Of a stretch of 64,000 nt of DNA, positions 8,763 to 16,389 are shown in pieces. Made by a program: the position numbers and the translations under genes. Within the stretch, counting starts at the first letter, position 1. The number at the start of each line of letters is the position of its first letter. Under the pieces are notes generated by a model. That model did not search any database, had not been told where the DNA came from, and saw only the letters and a program-made list of their open reading frames with translations. This DNA is from Aeromonas sanarellii (GTDB lineage: Bacteria; Pseudomonadota; Gammaproteobacteria; Enterobacterales; Aeromonadaceae). Where the stretch lies: positions 115,685 to 179,684 of the forward strand of contig NZ_CDBN01000098.1 in NCBI RefSeq assembly GCF_000820085.1, read 5' to 3'.

Positions 8763-10190
8763 TCACAGGCTGTAGGCTTTCTCGCCGTGGCTGGTCACGT
8801 CCAGACCCTCCCGCTCCGCATCTTCCTTCACCCGCAGGCCGATCAGCAGGTCCACCAGCTTGTAGGCCACGGCGGAGACCAGGGCGGTCCAGACCACGGT
8901 CACCCCTACGCCGATCACCTGCACCTTCACCTGGGCCAGGATGGAGTAGCCTTCGGCCACCTGGTTGGTCACATAGTCCCAGACCCCGGTGCCGCCCAGA
9001 TCCGGGCTGGCAAACACGCCGGTCAACACGGCCCCCAGGATCCCGCACACCCCGTGCAGGCCGAACACGTCCAGGCTGTCATCGGCTCCCAGCAGGCGCT
9101 TGAGACCGTGCACGCCCCACAGACCGGCCACACCGCTCAGCAGACCTATGACGAGGGCGCCGCCCACGCCGACGAAACCGGCGGCAGGGGTGATGGCCAC
9201 CAGGCCCGCCACGGCACCGGACACGGCACCCAGCAGGGAGGGACGTCCCTTCATCGCCCACTCGGCGAAGGTCCAGGAGAGGGCGGCACCGGCTGGCGCC
9301 AGCCAGGTGTTGGCGAAGGCCAGGGCCGCCGTGCCGTTGGCTTCCAGGGAGGAGCCGGCGTTGAAGCCGAACCAGCCGAACCACAGCAGGGCGCCACCAA
9401 TCATGGTCATGGTCAGGCTGTGGGGGGTCATGGGATCCCGGCCGTACCCGACCCGCTTGCCGACCATGAAGGCACCAACCAGACCGGCAACCGCTGCATT
9501 GATGTGCACCACGGTACCGCCGGCGAAATCAAGGGCGCCATGCTGGAACAGATAGCCCGCGGTGGCACCGGCCGCCTCGGCGGCTGCAGCATCCGTATAG
9601 GCATCCGGGCCGGCCCAGTACCACACCATGTGCGCCATCGGAATGTAGGCGAAGGTGAACCAGATCACCGCGAACAGCAGCACGGCCGAGAACTTCATCC
9701 GCTCGGCGAAACCGCCGACGATGAGCCCGCAGGTGATGGCGGCAAAGGCCCCCTGGAACACCACATAGATGAACTCGCTGATCCCCACCCCCTTGTTGAA
9801 GGTGGCGGCGATGGAATCCGGCGTCACCCCGGCCAGCAGCACCTTGTCAAACGAACCGTAGAAGGCGCCCCCCTCGGTGAAGGTCAGCGAATAGCCGTAA
9901 ACCACCCAGAGCACGGTGATGAGGCAGAACAGGGTGAACACCTGCATCAGCACGCTCAGCATGTTCTTGGCGCGCACCAGACCACCGTAGAACAGGGCGA
10001 GCCCCGGGATGGACATCAGGATCACCAGGGCCGACGCCACCATCAGCCAGGTGTTGTCCCCCTTGTTGATCGTCACGGTCGCGGCAGCCTGTACCACATC
10101 CGCCTGTGCGGCCACCTCTTCGGCCCAGCCAGGGGCGGCCATGGTAGCGCTCAACGCCAGCAGGCCAGTCATTACGAGTCTCTTGAACAT
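8763..10190 (-). CDS. amtB: Ammonium transporter AmtB
   Basis: A 475-residue Amt/Rh channel. A signal peptide (MFKRLVMTGLLALSATMAAP...AEE) is followed by about 11 membrane segments. Conserved Amt features are FYGGLVRAKNMLSV, the twin pore histidines in GGTVVHINAAVAGLVGA and GLHGVCGILGAVLTG, and the phenylalanine-containing gate region AFAAITCGLIVGGFAERM. The start at 10190 has GAGGG upstream. It appears to be transcribed alone. The PII gene glnK, usually cotranscribed with amtB, is absent on both sides. Upstream lie a sigma-54-type promoter and two NtrC-like sites, consistent with nitrogen-limitation control. Confidence 0.96.
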   Translation of the reverse strand: MFKRLVMTGLLALSATMAAPGWAEEVAAQADVVQAAATVTINKGDNTWLMVASALVILMSIPGLALFYGGLVRAKNMLSVLMQVFTLFCLITVLWVVYGYSLTFTEGGAFYGSFDKVLLAGVTPDSIAATFNKGVGISEFIYVVFQGAFAAITCGLIVGGFAERMKFSAVLLFAVIWFTFAYIPMAHMVWYWAGPDAYTDAAAAEAAGATAGYLFQHGALDFAGGTVVHINAAVAGLVGAFMVGKRVGYGRDPMTPHSLTMTMIGGALLWFGWFGFNAGSSLEANGTAALAFANTWLAPAGAALSWTFAEWAMKGRPSLLGAVSGAVAGLVAITPAAGFVGVGGALVIGLLSGVAGLWGVHGLKRLLGADDSLDVFGLHGVCGILGAVLTGVFASPDLGGTGVWDYVTNQVAEGYSILAQVKVQVIGVGVTVVWTALVSAVAYKLVDLLIGLRVKEDAEREGLDVTSHGEKAYSL

Positions 10191-10324
10191 ACAGCCCTCT
10201 CCTTGTCGTCCCGGCATCCGGGTCCATTTCCTGATATGAATCTCAAACCTGCTCACTGCCCGCATCCTCGCCGCCATCAGGAGACGATGTCACGGGCTCG
10301 TCATGGCGACATGGAAGATGTAAA

Positions 10325-10339
10325 GCATAAAGCAGGCCA
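10325..10339 (-). promoter_or_regulatory. Sigma-54 promoter of amtB
   Basis: The minus-strand sequence TGGCCTGCTTTATGC has GG and GC separated by exactly 10 bp, the -24/-12 arrangement of RpoN promoters (consensus TGGCAC-N5-TTGC). It lies about 135 bp upstream of the amtB start and downstream of two NtrC-like sites. No activity data are available. The call rests on the match and its context. Confidence 0.6.
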
Positions 10340-10390
10340 GAAAATATAATTGATTATTTTCAATTGGTTACCATCAACCCCCATCGACAT

Positions 10391-10407
10391 CGCACCATAT
10401 TGGAGCA
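10391..10407. promoter_or_regulatory. NtrC-like binding site, proximal
   Basis: CGCACCATATTGGAGCA matches the NtrC dyad TGCACCA-N3-TGGTGCA at 12 of 14 arm positions. It is about 80 bp upstream of the predicted sigma-54 start, a usual enhancer distance. Confidence 0.55.
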
Positions 10408-10461
10408 TGACGCCCCGCGACGGGTGGGAATTCGCACTTCGGCTGTGCAGCGCCGGACACC

Positions 10462-10478
10462 TGCACCAGGATGGCTCA
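10462..10478. promoter_or_regulatory. NtrC-like binding site, distal (weaker)
   Basis: TGCACCAGGATGGCTCA has one perfect arm and one degenerate arm of the NtrC dyad. It lies about 70 bp further upstream than the proximal site. Paired strong and weak sites are common at NtrC enhancers. Confidence 0.4.
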
Positions 10479-10744
10479 ATGGCATGCCGTGCACGGGGCG
10501 ACAGGATGCCTGTGCCCCTCGCCAAGACATTTGCGAAACGAATGAAAAGGCCGGCGCCATGAAGAACACAGATGTGTTTTGTGCCCCGTGCGGGGAGAAG
10601 GGGCGAGGCAGGTCGTAGGCCCCTACGGCGTCGGGATCACCGGGTTTGACCCCGGCCGTCACATGAAGGCGCTCAGCCTCTGCGATCGCTCAGGGGGGCG
10701 GCGACGGATCGCTCAGAATATCGACTGACAAGGGCATGCGCGGC

Positions 10745-10782
10745 AAAACAAAAGGCCATCCGCGAGGATGGCCTTTTGTTTT
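10745..10782 (-). terminator. Terminator of leuX
   Basis: A 17-bp perfect inverted repeat, with arms AAAACAAAAGGCCATCC and GGATGGCCTTTTGTTTT around GCGA, just downstream of the tRNA on the minus strand. Confidence 0.9.
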
Positions 10783-10791
10783 GGAATCTGA

Positions 10792-10876
10792 TGGTGCCCG
10801 GGGTCGGACTCGAACCGACACGTATTGCTACGGCGGATTTTGAATCCGCTGCGTCTACCGATTTCGCCACCCGGGC
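10792..10876 (-). tRNA. leuX: tRNA-Leu (anticodon CAA)
   Basis: An 85-nt minus-strand tRNA with encoded CCA. The acceptor stem is GCCCGGG/CCCGGGC, the anticodon loop is TTCAAAA within GCGGA...TCCGC, a long class II variable arm is present, and the T-loop is GGTTCGAGTCC. CAA reads UUG leucine codons. Its position beside the lptFG/pepA-holC-valS block mirrors leuX of E. coli. Confidence 0.95.
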
Positions 10877-11019
10877 AGCTGCGAGGGATTATACGAATGG
10901 CGTTTGGGCATGCAAGGTGTTTTTCTTTCACCCACCGTCGTTTGCTCATTTATTCAACGCCTTGCCGATGCAGGATCAGTTACATAGAATGCCCGCATCA
11001 TATTAATGGAATAATCACC

Positions 11020-11541
11020 ATGGCCAAGCGCAAGACCCCCTCCTCCCTTCAGCCCCCCGCCCCCCAGCATCGACACCCGTCAGCCGGTCTGCTGCGGCGC
11101 CTGGGAGCCCTGCTCTACGACTATCTGGTGGTCATCGCCCTGCTGATCATCGCCGGCTTCATCGGCATGGGGGTGGCGCACCTGCTGCTGGCCACCGGCA
11201 TGGCAACCGTGCCCGAAGGCAAGGATGCGGCCTGGCTGCTCACCAGCCCCCTCTACAGCGCCTGGCTGGCTCTGGTGATCTGCGGCTTCTACACCTGGTT
11301 CTGGACCCGTGCCGGCCAGACCATCGGCATGCGAGCCTGGCGGCTGCGCATCCAGAATGTGGACGGCAGCAATATCCGTATCACTCAGGCACTGATCCGG
11401 CTCGCGACCTCGGCCTTCGGCCTCGGCAACCTGCTCTGCGTGTTCAACCGCGAGCGGCCGCGCGCCTTCCAGGATATCTGGGCCGAGTGCGAGGTCGTGG
11501 TGCTGAGCAAAGAAGAGAATCTGGAACAGCTGAACAAGTGA
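11020..11541 (+). CDS. RDD-family membrane protein
   Basis: A 173-residue protein starting MAKRKTPSSLQ. After a basic proline-rich N-terminus come the RDD signature GLLRRLGALLYDYL, two or three membrane segments, and the conserved TRAGQTIGMRAWRLRI and RAFQDIW motifs. RDD proteins are small inner-membrane proteins of largely unknown function, sometimes linked to Na+/H+ antiport. The start at 11020 is the first Met before the conserved region. Its ribosome-binding site is weak. The gene ends before a strong hairpin. Confidence 0.85.
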   Translation: MAKRKTPSSLQPPAPQHRHPSAGLLRRLGALLYDYLVVIALLIIAGFIGMGVAHLLLATGMATVPEGKDAAWLLTSPLYSAWLALVICGFYTWFWTRAGQTIGMRAWRLRIQNVDGSNIRITQALIRLATSAFGLGNLLCVFNRERPRAFQDIWAECEVVVLSKEENLEQLNK

Positions 11542-11562
11542 CCGACGCACCTGACGCAATAG

Positions 11563-11590
11563 AAAGAGGGCACCCATGGGTGCCCTCTTT
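11563..11590. terminator. Terminator of the RDD gene
   Basis: A 13-bp inverted repeat, AAAGAGGGCACCC/GGGTGCCCTCTTT, with T/A runs on both sides. It could also stop transcription from lptG on the minus strand. Confidence 0.85.
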
Positions 11591-11601
11591 GCATCTTGTC
11601 G

Positions 11602-11681
11602 CCTCAGACCACGCCGGCTTGCGACCCAGGATATAGAAGGAGATGCCGCCAGACAGCAGCACATCGGGAGCGATGGCCGCC
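11602..11681 (-). pseudogene. Remnant second copy of the lptG 3' end
   Basis: These 80 bp align over their whole length with the true lptG 3' end at 11704-11780, with one 3-bp indel and about 80% identity. On the minus strand they would encode ...AAIAPDVLLSGGISFYILGRK, against AAIAPSLLFGGISFYILSRK in lptG. Identity continues past the functional stop (GGTCTGAGG). The stop itself is lost in the remnant (TAG to GCG). It has no start and cannot be a gene. I interpret it as the leftover tail of a previous lptG allele. Confidence 0.8.
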
Positions 11682-11713
11682 TTTTGCCAGCGACGCCACC
11701 GCCCCTCAGACCG

Positions 11714-12784
11714 CTACTGCTTGCGGCTCAGGATGTAGAAGGAGATGCCGCCAAATAGCAGGCTGGGAGCGATGGCCGCCAGTATGGGGGGCACCGCATA
11801 GACCAGGCTGACGGGGCCAAAGACCCGATCGCTGACGTAGACGGCGAAGCCGGTCATGATCCCCATCAGCATCCGCGCCCCCATGCTCACCGAGCGCAGA
11901 GGGCCGAAGATGAAGGAGGAGGCGAGCAGTATCATGGCCACCACGGAGAGCGGCGACAGCAGCTTGCGCCACATCTCCAGCTTGTAACGACCGGCGTCCT
12001 GCTTGTTGGCGTCCAGATAGCCGATATAGTCCATCAGACCCGAGACGGGGAGGTTCTCGGGGTCTATGCTGACCACCCCGAGCTGCTTGGGAGTCAGCTC
12101 GGACTGCCACTCCATCTGGGCATGCTTTTCATCCAGGACTCGGGTGGGGTCGTCAAAGCGGGTGACATGCACCCCCTTGAGCAGCCAGTGATGCTGCTCG
12201 AACACCCCTTCCTGCGCCTGGACCACGTCGATCAGGTTGCGGGACGGCGTGAAGCGGTAGAGGGTGATGCCGGTCAGGGCGCCGTCGTTGCGCACCCCGT
12301 TGATGCTGACGAAGTTGTTGCCGTCGCGGGCCCAGACCCCGTAGGCCGAGACGGTCAGCCGCCCTTCCGACATGGCGCCCGCCTTGATGTCGTCCGCCAT
12401 CCGCTTGGCAGCCGGGGCCACGTACTCTCCCATCAGCCCCACCAGCAACATCAGGGGGATCGCCGTCTTGAGCGCCGCCATCACGATGCTGATCTTGGAG
12501 CGGCCCGCCGCCTGCATCACCACCAGCTCGGAGCTGGTCGCCAGTTGTCCCAGACCGATGAGGCCGCCCAGCAGGGCCGCCAGCGGGAAGAAGAGCACCG
12601 CCTCTTTCGGCATGGAGAGCAGCACGAAGTAGAGGGCATTGAGCATGTCGTAGTTGCCCTCCCCGACCGCCTTCAACTGCTCCACGTACTTGATGAGCGC
12701 CGCCAGCCCCACCAGGGTCAGCTCGCACAGCAGGATCGACATGAAGATGACCCTGCCTATGTATCTATCGAGAATGCCGAACAT
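11714..12784 (-). CDS. lptG: LPS export permease LptG
   Basis: A 356-residue inner-membrane subunit of the LptB2FGC transporter, which extracts lipopolysaccharide and passes it to the periplasmic bridge. It starts MFGILDRYIGRVIFMSILL. Three membrane segments precede and three follow a periplasmic beta-jellyroll (about residues 130-270), typical of the YjgP/YjgQ family. It lies 25 bp downstream of lptF. A diverged duplicate of its last ~78 bp sits just beyond the stop. Confidence 0.95.
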   Translation of the reverse strand: MFGILDRYIGRVIFMSILLCELTLVGLAALIKYVEQLKAVGEGNYDMLNALYFVLLSMPKEAVLFFPLAALLGGLIGLGQLATSSELVVMQAAGRSKISIVMAALKTAIPLMLLVGLMGEYVAPAAKRMADDIKAGAMSEGRLTVSAYGVWARDGNNFVSINGVRNDGALTGITLYRFTPSRNLIDVVQAQEGVFEQHHWLLKGVHVTRFDDPTRVLDEKHAQMEWQSELTPKQLGVVSIDPENLPVSGLMDYIGYLDANKQDAGRYKLEMWRKLLSPLSVVAMILLASSFIFGPLRSVSMGARMLMGIMTGFAVYVSDRVFGPVSLVYAVPPILAAIAPSLLFGGISFYILSRKQ

Positions 12785-12809
12785 CAGCAGAAACTCCTAG
12801 GTTGCAGCA

Positions 12810-13928
12810 TCATGCTGATTGTCTCCGGAAGAAGTGCCCCTTCATCCCGTTCCACCAACTGGTGCCCTGCAGGTTGAGCGGCAGGCCGATCAGCAGCAGA
12901 TAGACCAGGGGCACCAGGAACATGCCGGGCCAGTGGGGCAGACGCCCGCTGTCGATGGCCGACCGGGCGGCGCTGAGCAGCAGGAAGTAGGAGAGGTAGA
13001 GCAGGATGGCCGGCAGCAGCTTGGCGTAGCGCCCCTGACGGGGGTTGACCCGCGCCATCGGCACCACCAGGAAGGTGAGCACCAGGATGGAGAGCGGCAG
13101 CGACAGGCGCCACTGCAGCTCCGCCATCAGCTGGTTGTCCTGAGTGCCGAGCAGCGCCATGGTCGGCTTGGCCGCCGCCTTGCGGTTAGAGCGCTCCATC
13201 TCCTGCTGGCGGATCACCAGGCTGTATTCGTCGAACTGGGAGATCTGGAACTGGCGGGTATTGAAGTGCCCCTCGTAACGGGAACCGTCCTTCAGGGTGA
13301 GCCACTGCAGTCCGTTGTTGTCGACCGTGACCACCCCTTCCGTCGCCACCACCACCGAGGGCGGCGAGGTGCCTTCGGCCCGTTGCAGCACGAAGATCTT
13401 CTGCAACTCCGACCCCTTGTCGTTCAGATCCTGGATGTAGGCGACCAGCCGCCCCTTGTCGAGCTCCATGAAACGGCCGGCCTGCAGGAAGGAGATACCC
13501 GGATCGGCCTTGAACTCGTCGATCACCTGGTACTCGCGCTCCTTGGCCTGGGGGGCGATCCAGCCGGTGTTGAACGCCGCGACGGCCGCCGTCAGCAGGG
13601 CCAGCACCATGGCGCTGCCCATGATGAAACGGTGGCTGAAGCCCACCGCATGCATCACCGTCATCTCGCTTTCCGCATACAAACGGCCGTGAGCAAACAG
13701 AATGGCTAAAAACAGACTGATAGGCAGCATCAACAGCGCCATATTCGGCAGGTTGAGCAGCAGCAGGGTGGAAACCAGGCGCGTCGGCACCTCGCCATCG
13801 GCGGCATCGCCGATGATCTGGATAAATTGCTGGCTGACGAAGATAAGCAGCAGCACGAAGAGCACCGCCAGCTGGGTTTTCAGGGTCTCCCTGAACAAAT
13901 ATCGGAAAACGATCACAGTCATTCCCAA
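12810..13928 (-). CDS. lptF: LPS export permease LptF
   Basis: A 372-residue partner of LptG. The segment VIVFRYLFRETLKTQLAVLF and the motif YAESEMTVMHAVGFS (LptF coupling-helix region, E-x-TVMHA) are diagnostic, as is VNPRQGRYAKLLPAILLYL near the C-terminus. The start shown gives MGMTVIVFRYL. An alternative GTG four codons in, aligned to the E. coli start, has GGGAAT just upstream and is equally likely. It is divergent from pepA, with a 166-bp promoter region between them. Confidence 0.94.
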   Translation of the reverse strand: MGMTVIVFRYLFRETLKTQLAVLFVLLLIFVSQQFIQIIGDAADGEVPTRLVSTLLLLNLPNMALLMLPISLFLAILFAHGRLYAESEMTVMHAVGFSHRFIMGSAMVLALLTAAVAAFNTGWIAPQAKEREYQVIDEFKADPGISFLQAGRFMELDKGRLVAYIQDLNDKGSELQKIFVLQRAEGTSPPSVVVATEGVVTVDNNGLQWLTLKDGSRYEGHFNTRQFQISQFDEYSLVIRQQEMERSNRKAAAKPTMALLGTQDNQLMAELQWRLSLPLSILVLTFLVVPMARVNPRQGRYAKLLPAILLYLSYFLLLSAARSAIDSGRLPHWPGMFLVPLVYLLLIGLPLNLQGTSWWNGMKGHFFRRQSA

Positions 13929-14094
13929 GTAAACTTGTGTTTTTAGTCGAATGCCTGAAAAATAGGGCCCTATATTGGATTTTTACCAGTTTGAACTGCG
14001 GAGCCTGTGGCTGTTCGCTCCGCCTCTGATACCCCAACAAGCACCGCATTATTCAATAAATGGTGCCTTTTGTCTTTAGGATGTAGGAGATTCC

Positions 14095-15606
14095 ATGGAG
14101 TTCAGTGTAAAGAGTGGCAGTCCTGAGAAGCAACGCAGCGCCTGCGTCGTGGTCGGCGTTTTTGAGCCTCGCCGCCTCTCTCCGGTTGCCGAACAGCTGG
14201 ACAAGATCAGCGACGGCTACCTCAGCTCGCTGCTGCGCCGCGGCGATCTGGAAGGCAAACCAGGCCAGATGCTGCTGCTGCACCAAGTACCGGGCGTGCT
14301 CAGCGAGCGCGTGCTGCTGGTCGGGTGCGGCAAAGAGCGGGAACTCGACGAACGCCAGTACAAGCAGATCATCAACAAGACCATCACCACCCTGAACGAG
14401 ACCGGCTCCATGGAAGCGGTCTGCTTCCTGACCGAACTGCACGTCAAGGGACGGGATACCTACTGGAAGGTGCGTCAGGCGGTGGAAACCACCAAGGCGG
14501 GCCTCTACAGCTTCGATCAGTTCAAGACCAACAAGGCCGAACCCCGCCGCCCGCTGCGCAAGCTGGTGTTCAACGTGCCGACGCGTCGGGAACTGACCAT
14601 AGGCGAGCGAGCCATCACCCACGGCCTGGCCGTGGCAAAGGGCGTGCGCGTCTGCCGCGACGTGGCGAACATGCCGCCCAACGTCTGCAACCCGGCCTAC
14701 CTCGCCTCCCAGGCCCGTCGTCTGGCGGATGCCTATGACAACATCACCACCAAGGTGATCGGCGAGCAGGAGATGGCCGAGCTCGGCATGAACTCCTACC
14801 TGGCGGTGGCCCGCGGCTCCGAGAACGAGGCCATGATGGCCATCATCGAGTACAAGGGCAACGCCGACGCCAAGCCCATCGTGCTGGTGGGCAAGGGGCT
14901 GACCTTCGACTCCGGTGGCATCTCCATCAAGCCGGCCGAGGGTATGGACGAGATGAAGTACGACATGGGTGGTGCCGCCTCCGTGCTTGGTACCATGCAC
15001 GCCCTGGCCCAGTTGCAACTGCCCATCAACGTCATCGGCGTGCTGGCGGGCTGCGAAAACATGCCGGGGGGCAACGCCTACCGCCCCGGTGACATCCTCA
15101 CCACCATGTCCGGCCAGACCGTCGAGGTGCTCAACACCGACGCCGAAGGCCGCCTGGTGCTGTGCGATGCGCTGACCTACGTGGATCGCTTTGATCCGGA
15201 AACCGTGATCGACGTGGCGACCCTGACCGGGGCCTGCATCATCGCCCTTGGCCACCACACCTCTGGCCTGCTGGCGAACCACAACCCCCTGGCCCACGAG
15301 CTGCTCAACGCTTCCGAGCAGGCGGGTGATCGCGCCTGGCGCCTGCCCCTGTTCGACGAGTATCAGGAGCAGCTGGAGAGCCCGTTTGCGGACATGGCCA
15401 ACATCGGCGGTCGCCCGGCCGGCACCATTACCGCCGCCGCCTTCCTGTCGCGCTTCACCAAGAAGTACAACTGGGCCCACCTGGATATCGCCGGGACCGC
15501 CTGGAAGAGCGGCAAGGAGAAGGGCTCCACCGGTCGTCCTGTGCCCCTGCTGACCCAGTTCCTGCTCAATCGAGCCGGCGTGGCAGACGTTGAGGATAAA
15601 GAGTAA
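14095..15606 (+). CDS. pepA: Leucyl aminopeptidase PepA
   Basis: A 503-residue M17 cytosolic aminopeptidase with two metal ions. The start MEFSVKSGSPEKQ is preceded by TAGGAG. The catalytic motifs are GKGLTFDSGGISIKP (Lys and Asp metal ligands, around residues 265-279) and NTDAEGRLVLCDALTY (the signature with Asp and Glu, around residues 345-360). In E. coli PepA also binds DNA as an Xer accessory factor and as a carAB regulator, which may hold here. Its last ~70 bp are duplicated, in diverged form, directly downstream. Confidence 0.97.
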   Translation: MEFSVKSGSPEKQRSACVVVGVFEPRRLSPVAEQLDKISDGYLSSLLRRGDLEGKPGQMLLLHQVPGVLSERVLLVGCGKERELDERQYKQIINKTITTLNETGSMEAVCFLTELHVKGRDTYWKVRQAVETTKAGLYSFDQFKTNKAEPRRPLRKLVFNVPTRRELTIGERAITHGLAVAKGVRVCRDVANMPPNVCNPAYLASQARRLADAYDNITTKVIGEQEMAELGMNSYLAVARGSENEAMMAIIEYKGNADAKPIVLVGKGLTFDSGGISIKPAEGMDEMKYDMGGAASVLGTMHALAQLQLPINVIGVLAGCENMPGGNAYRPGDILTTMSGQTVEVLNTDAEGRLVLCDALTYVDRFDPETVIDVATLTGACIIALGHHTSGLLANHNPLAHELLNASEQAGDRAWRLPLFDEYQEQLESPFADMANIGGRPAGTITAAAFLSRFTKKYNWAHLDIAGTAWKSGKEKGSTGRPVPLLTQFLLNRAGVADVEDKE

Positions 15607-15628
15607 AACCATCCTTGCCCGACAGTCC

Positions 15629-15699
15629 GTTGCCCCTGCCGAGCCAGCATCTTCCTGCTCAACCGGGCCGGCGTGGCGGACGTCGAAGACAAGGAGTGA
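15629..15699 (+). pseudogene. Remnant second copy of the pepA 3' end
   Basis: About 70 bp repeat the end of pepA. The best part encodes FLLNRAGVADVEDKE-stop (to 15699), exactly the last 15 residues of PepA (stop at 15606). Across those 16 codons the two copies differ at eight positions. Seven are synonymous third-position changes and the eighth changes the stop from TAA to TGA. It has no start. It lies 22 bp after the functional stop and before the pepA terminator. A pattern of only silent changes means both copies came from functional pepA alleles. Confidence 0.88.
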
Positions 15700-15751
15700 T
15701 GCCCTTCCCCATCGACTCGATGAGCGATGCGAGAAGGCGTTACCCTGTATC

Positions 15752-15781
15752 ACAAGGAAGAGGCTCGCCTCTTCCTTGTTT
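15752..15781 (+). terminator. Terminator downstream of pepA
   Basis: A 13-bp inverted repeat, ACAAGGAAGAGGC/GCCTCTTCCTTGT, with a TTTC tail, located after the pepA remnant and before holC. Confidence 0.75.
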
Positions 15782-15868
15782 CATTGAGAACATTGGGATA
15801 CCGCGCACCGCACGGCGCCCCAGCAGACGGCCAATCGCTGTCCGTCACAGCCAAACGGGACCCACCTG

Positions 15869-16324
15869 ATGAGCCAAGTGACCTTTTACCTGATGAGCCA
15901 GCCCGATGATGCGGATGCCTCCGCCGTCGAGCGCCTCGTCTGCCAGCTCGCGGCCGATGGCTGGAGTGGCGGCCACCTCTATCTGTTCTGTGACGACGAG
16001 GCCCAGGCCCTGCGCCTGGACGAGCTGCTGTGGCAGCTGCCAACCGATCGTTTCGTGCCGCACCAGTTGCAGGGGGAGAGCGGTCAGGCCCCGGTGGAGA
16101 TCGGCCATCAGCCGCCGAAGCGGCGTTATGCCTGCCTCATCAACCTGGCCCGGCAGACACCTTTGTTTGCAGGACACTTCGCTCAAGTGGTAGATTTTGT
16201 CCCCACTGACGAAACGCAAAAGCAGCAAGCCCGCGAGCGCTACAAGCACTATCGCCAGGCGGGCCACACCCTCGAGATGAGGGATCAGCCCGTCCTTGCC
16301 GCACCGGATCCGGCGCAGCCCTGA
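15869..16324 (+). CDS. holC: DNA polymerase III chi subunit
   Basis: A 151-residue clamp-loader accessory subunit that bridges the replisome and SSB. It starts MSQVTFYLMSQPDD. The segments KRRYACLINLA and FVPTDETQKQQARERYKHYR, containing conserved SSB-contact and fold residues, are typical of HolC. It is followed by valS with a 65-bp gap, the same order as in E. coli. Confidence 0.93.
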   Translation: MSQVTFYLMSQPDDADASAVERLVCQLAADGWSGGHLYLFCDDEAQALRLDELLWQLPTDRFVPHQLQGESGQAPVEIGHQPPKRRYACLINLARQTPLFAGHFAQVVDFVPTDETQKQQARERYKHYRQAGHTLEMRDQPVLAAPDPAQP

Positions 16325-16389
16325 CTGCGCCACCCTCGATCCACGACGAATCAACACCAGAATCCATCCATCCAGAATACGGCGAGACC

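Larger units (their letters stand above)
10191..10791. other. 600-bp intergenic region between amtB and leuX
   Basis: No protein gene is supported. The amtB-proximal part (to about 10480) holds the sigma-54 promoter and NtrC-like sites listed separately. The part from 10480 to 10744 shows only small features: GTAGGCCCCTAC (10613-10626 region) and a 10-bp direct repeat GATCGCTCAG at 10684-10693 and 10707-10716. The leuX terminator follows. In E. coli the leuX 3' side is an island integration hotspot. I see no integrase or attachment duplication here. Confidence 0.5.

Noticed and set aside
10191..10390. A glnK gene upstream of amtB
   Set aside because: No frame encodes PII-like motifs (such as the T-loop GxxRGR...Y) in this stretch. 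It is non-coding.
10684..10716. 10-bp direct repeat GATCGCTCAG near leuX as an island attachment site
   Set aside because: The copies are only 13 bp apart, lie outside the tRNA 3' end, and no integrase or foreign DNA is present.
10825..10949. Open frames over 10673-10949 and 10776-11006 as small proteins
   Set aside because: They run through the leuX tRNA and its terminator. No ribosome-binding site or family match.
15607..15868. A small gene between pepA and holC (for example the frame 15590-15787)
   Set aside because: The stretch is the pepA remnant plus a terminator. The frames lack ribosome-binding sites and cross the hairpin.
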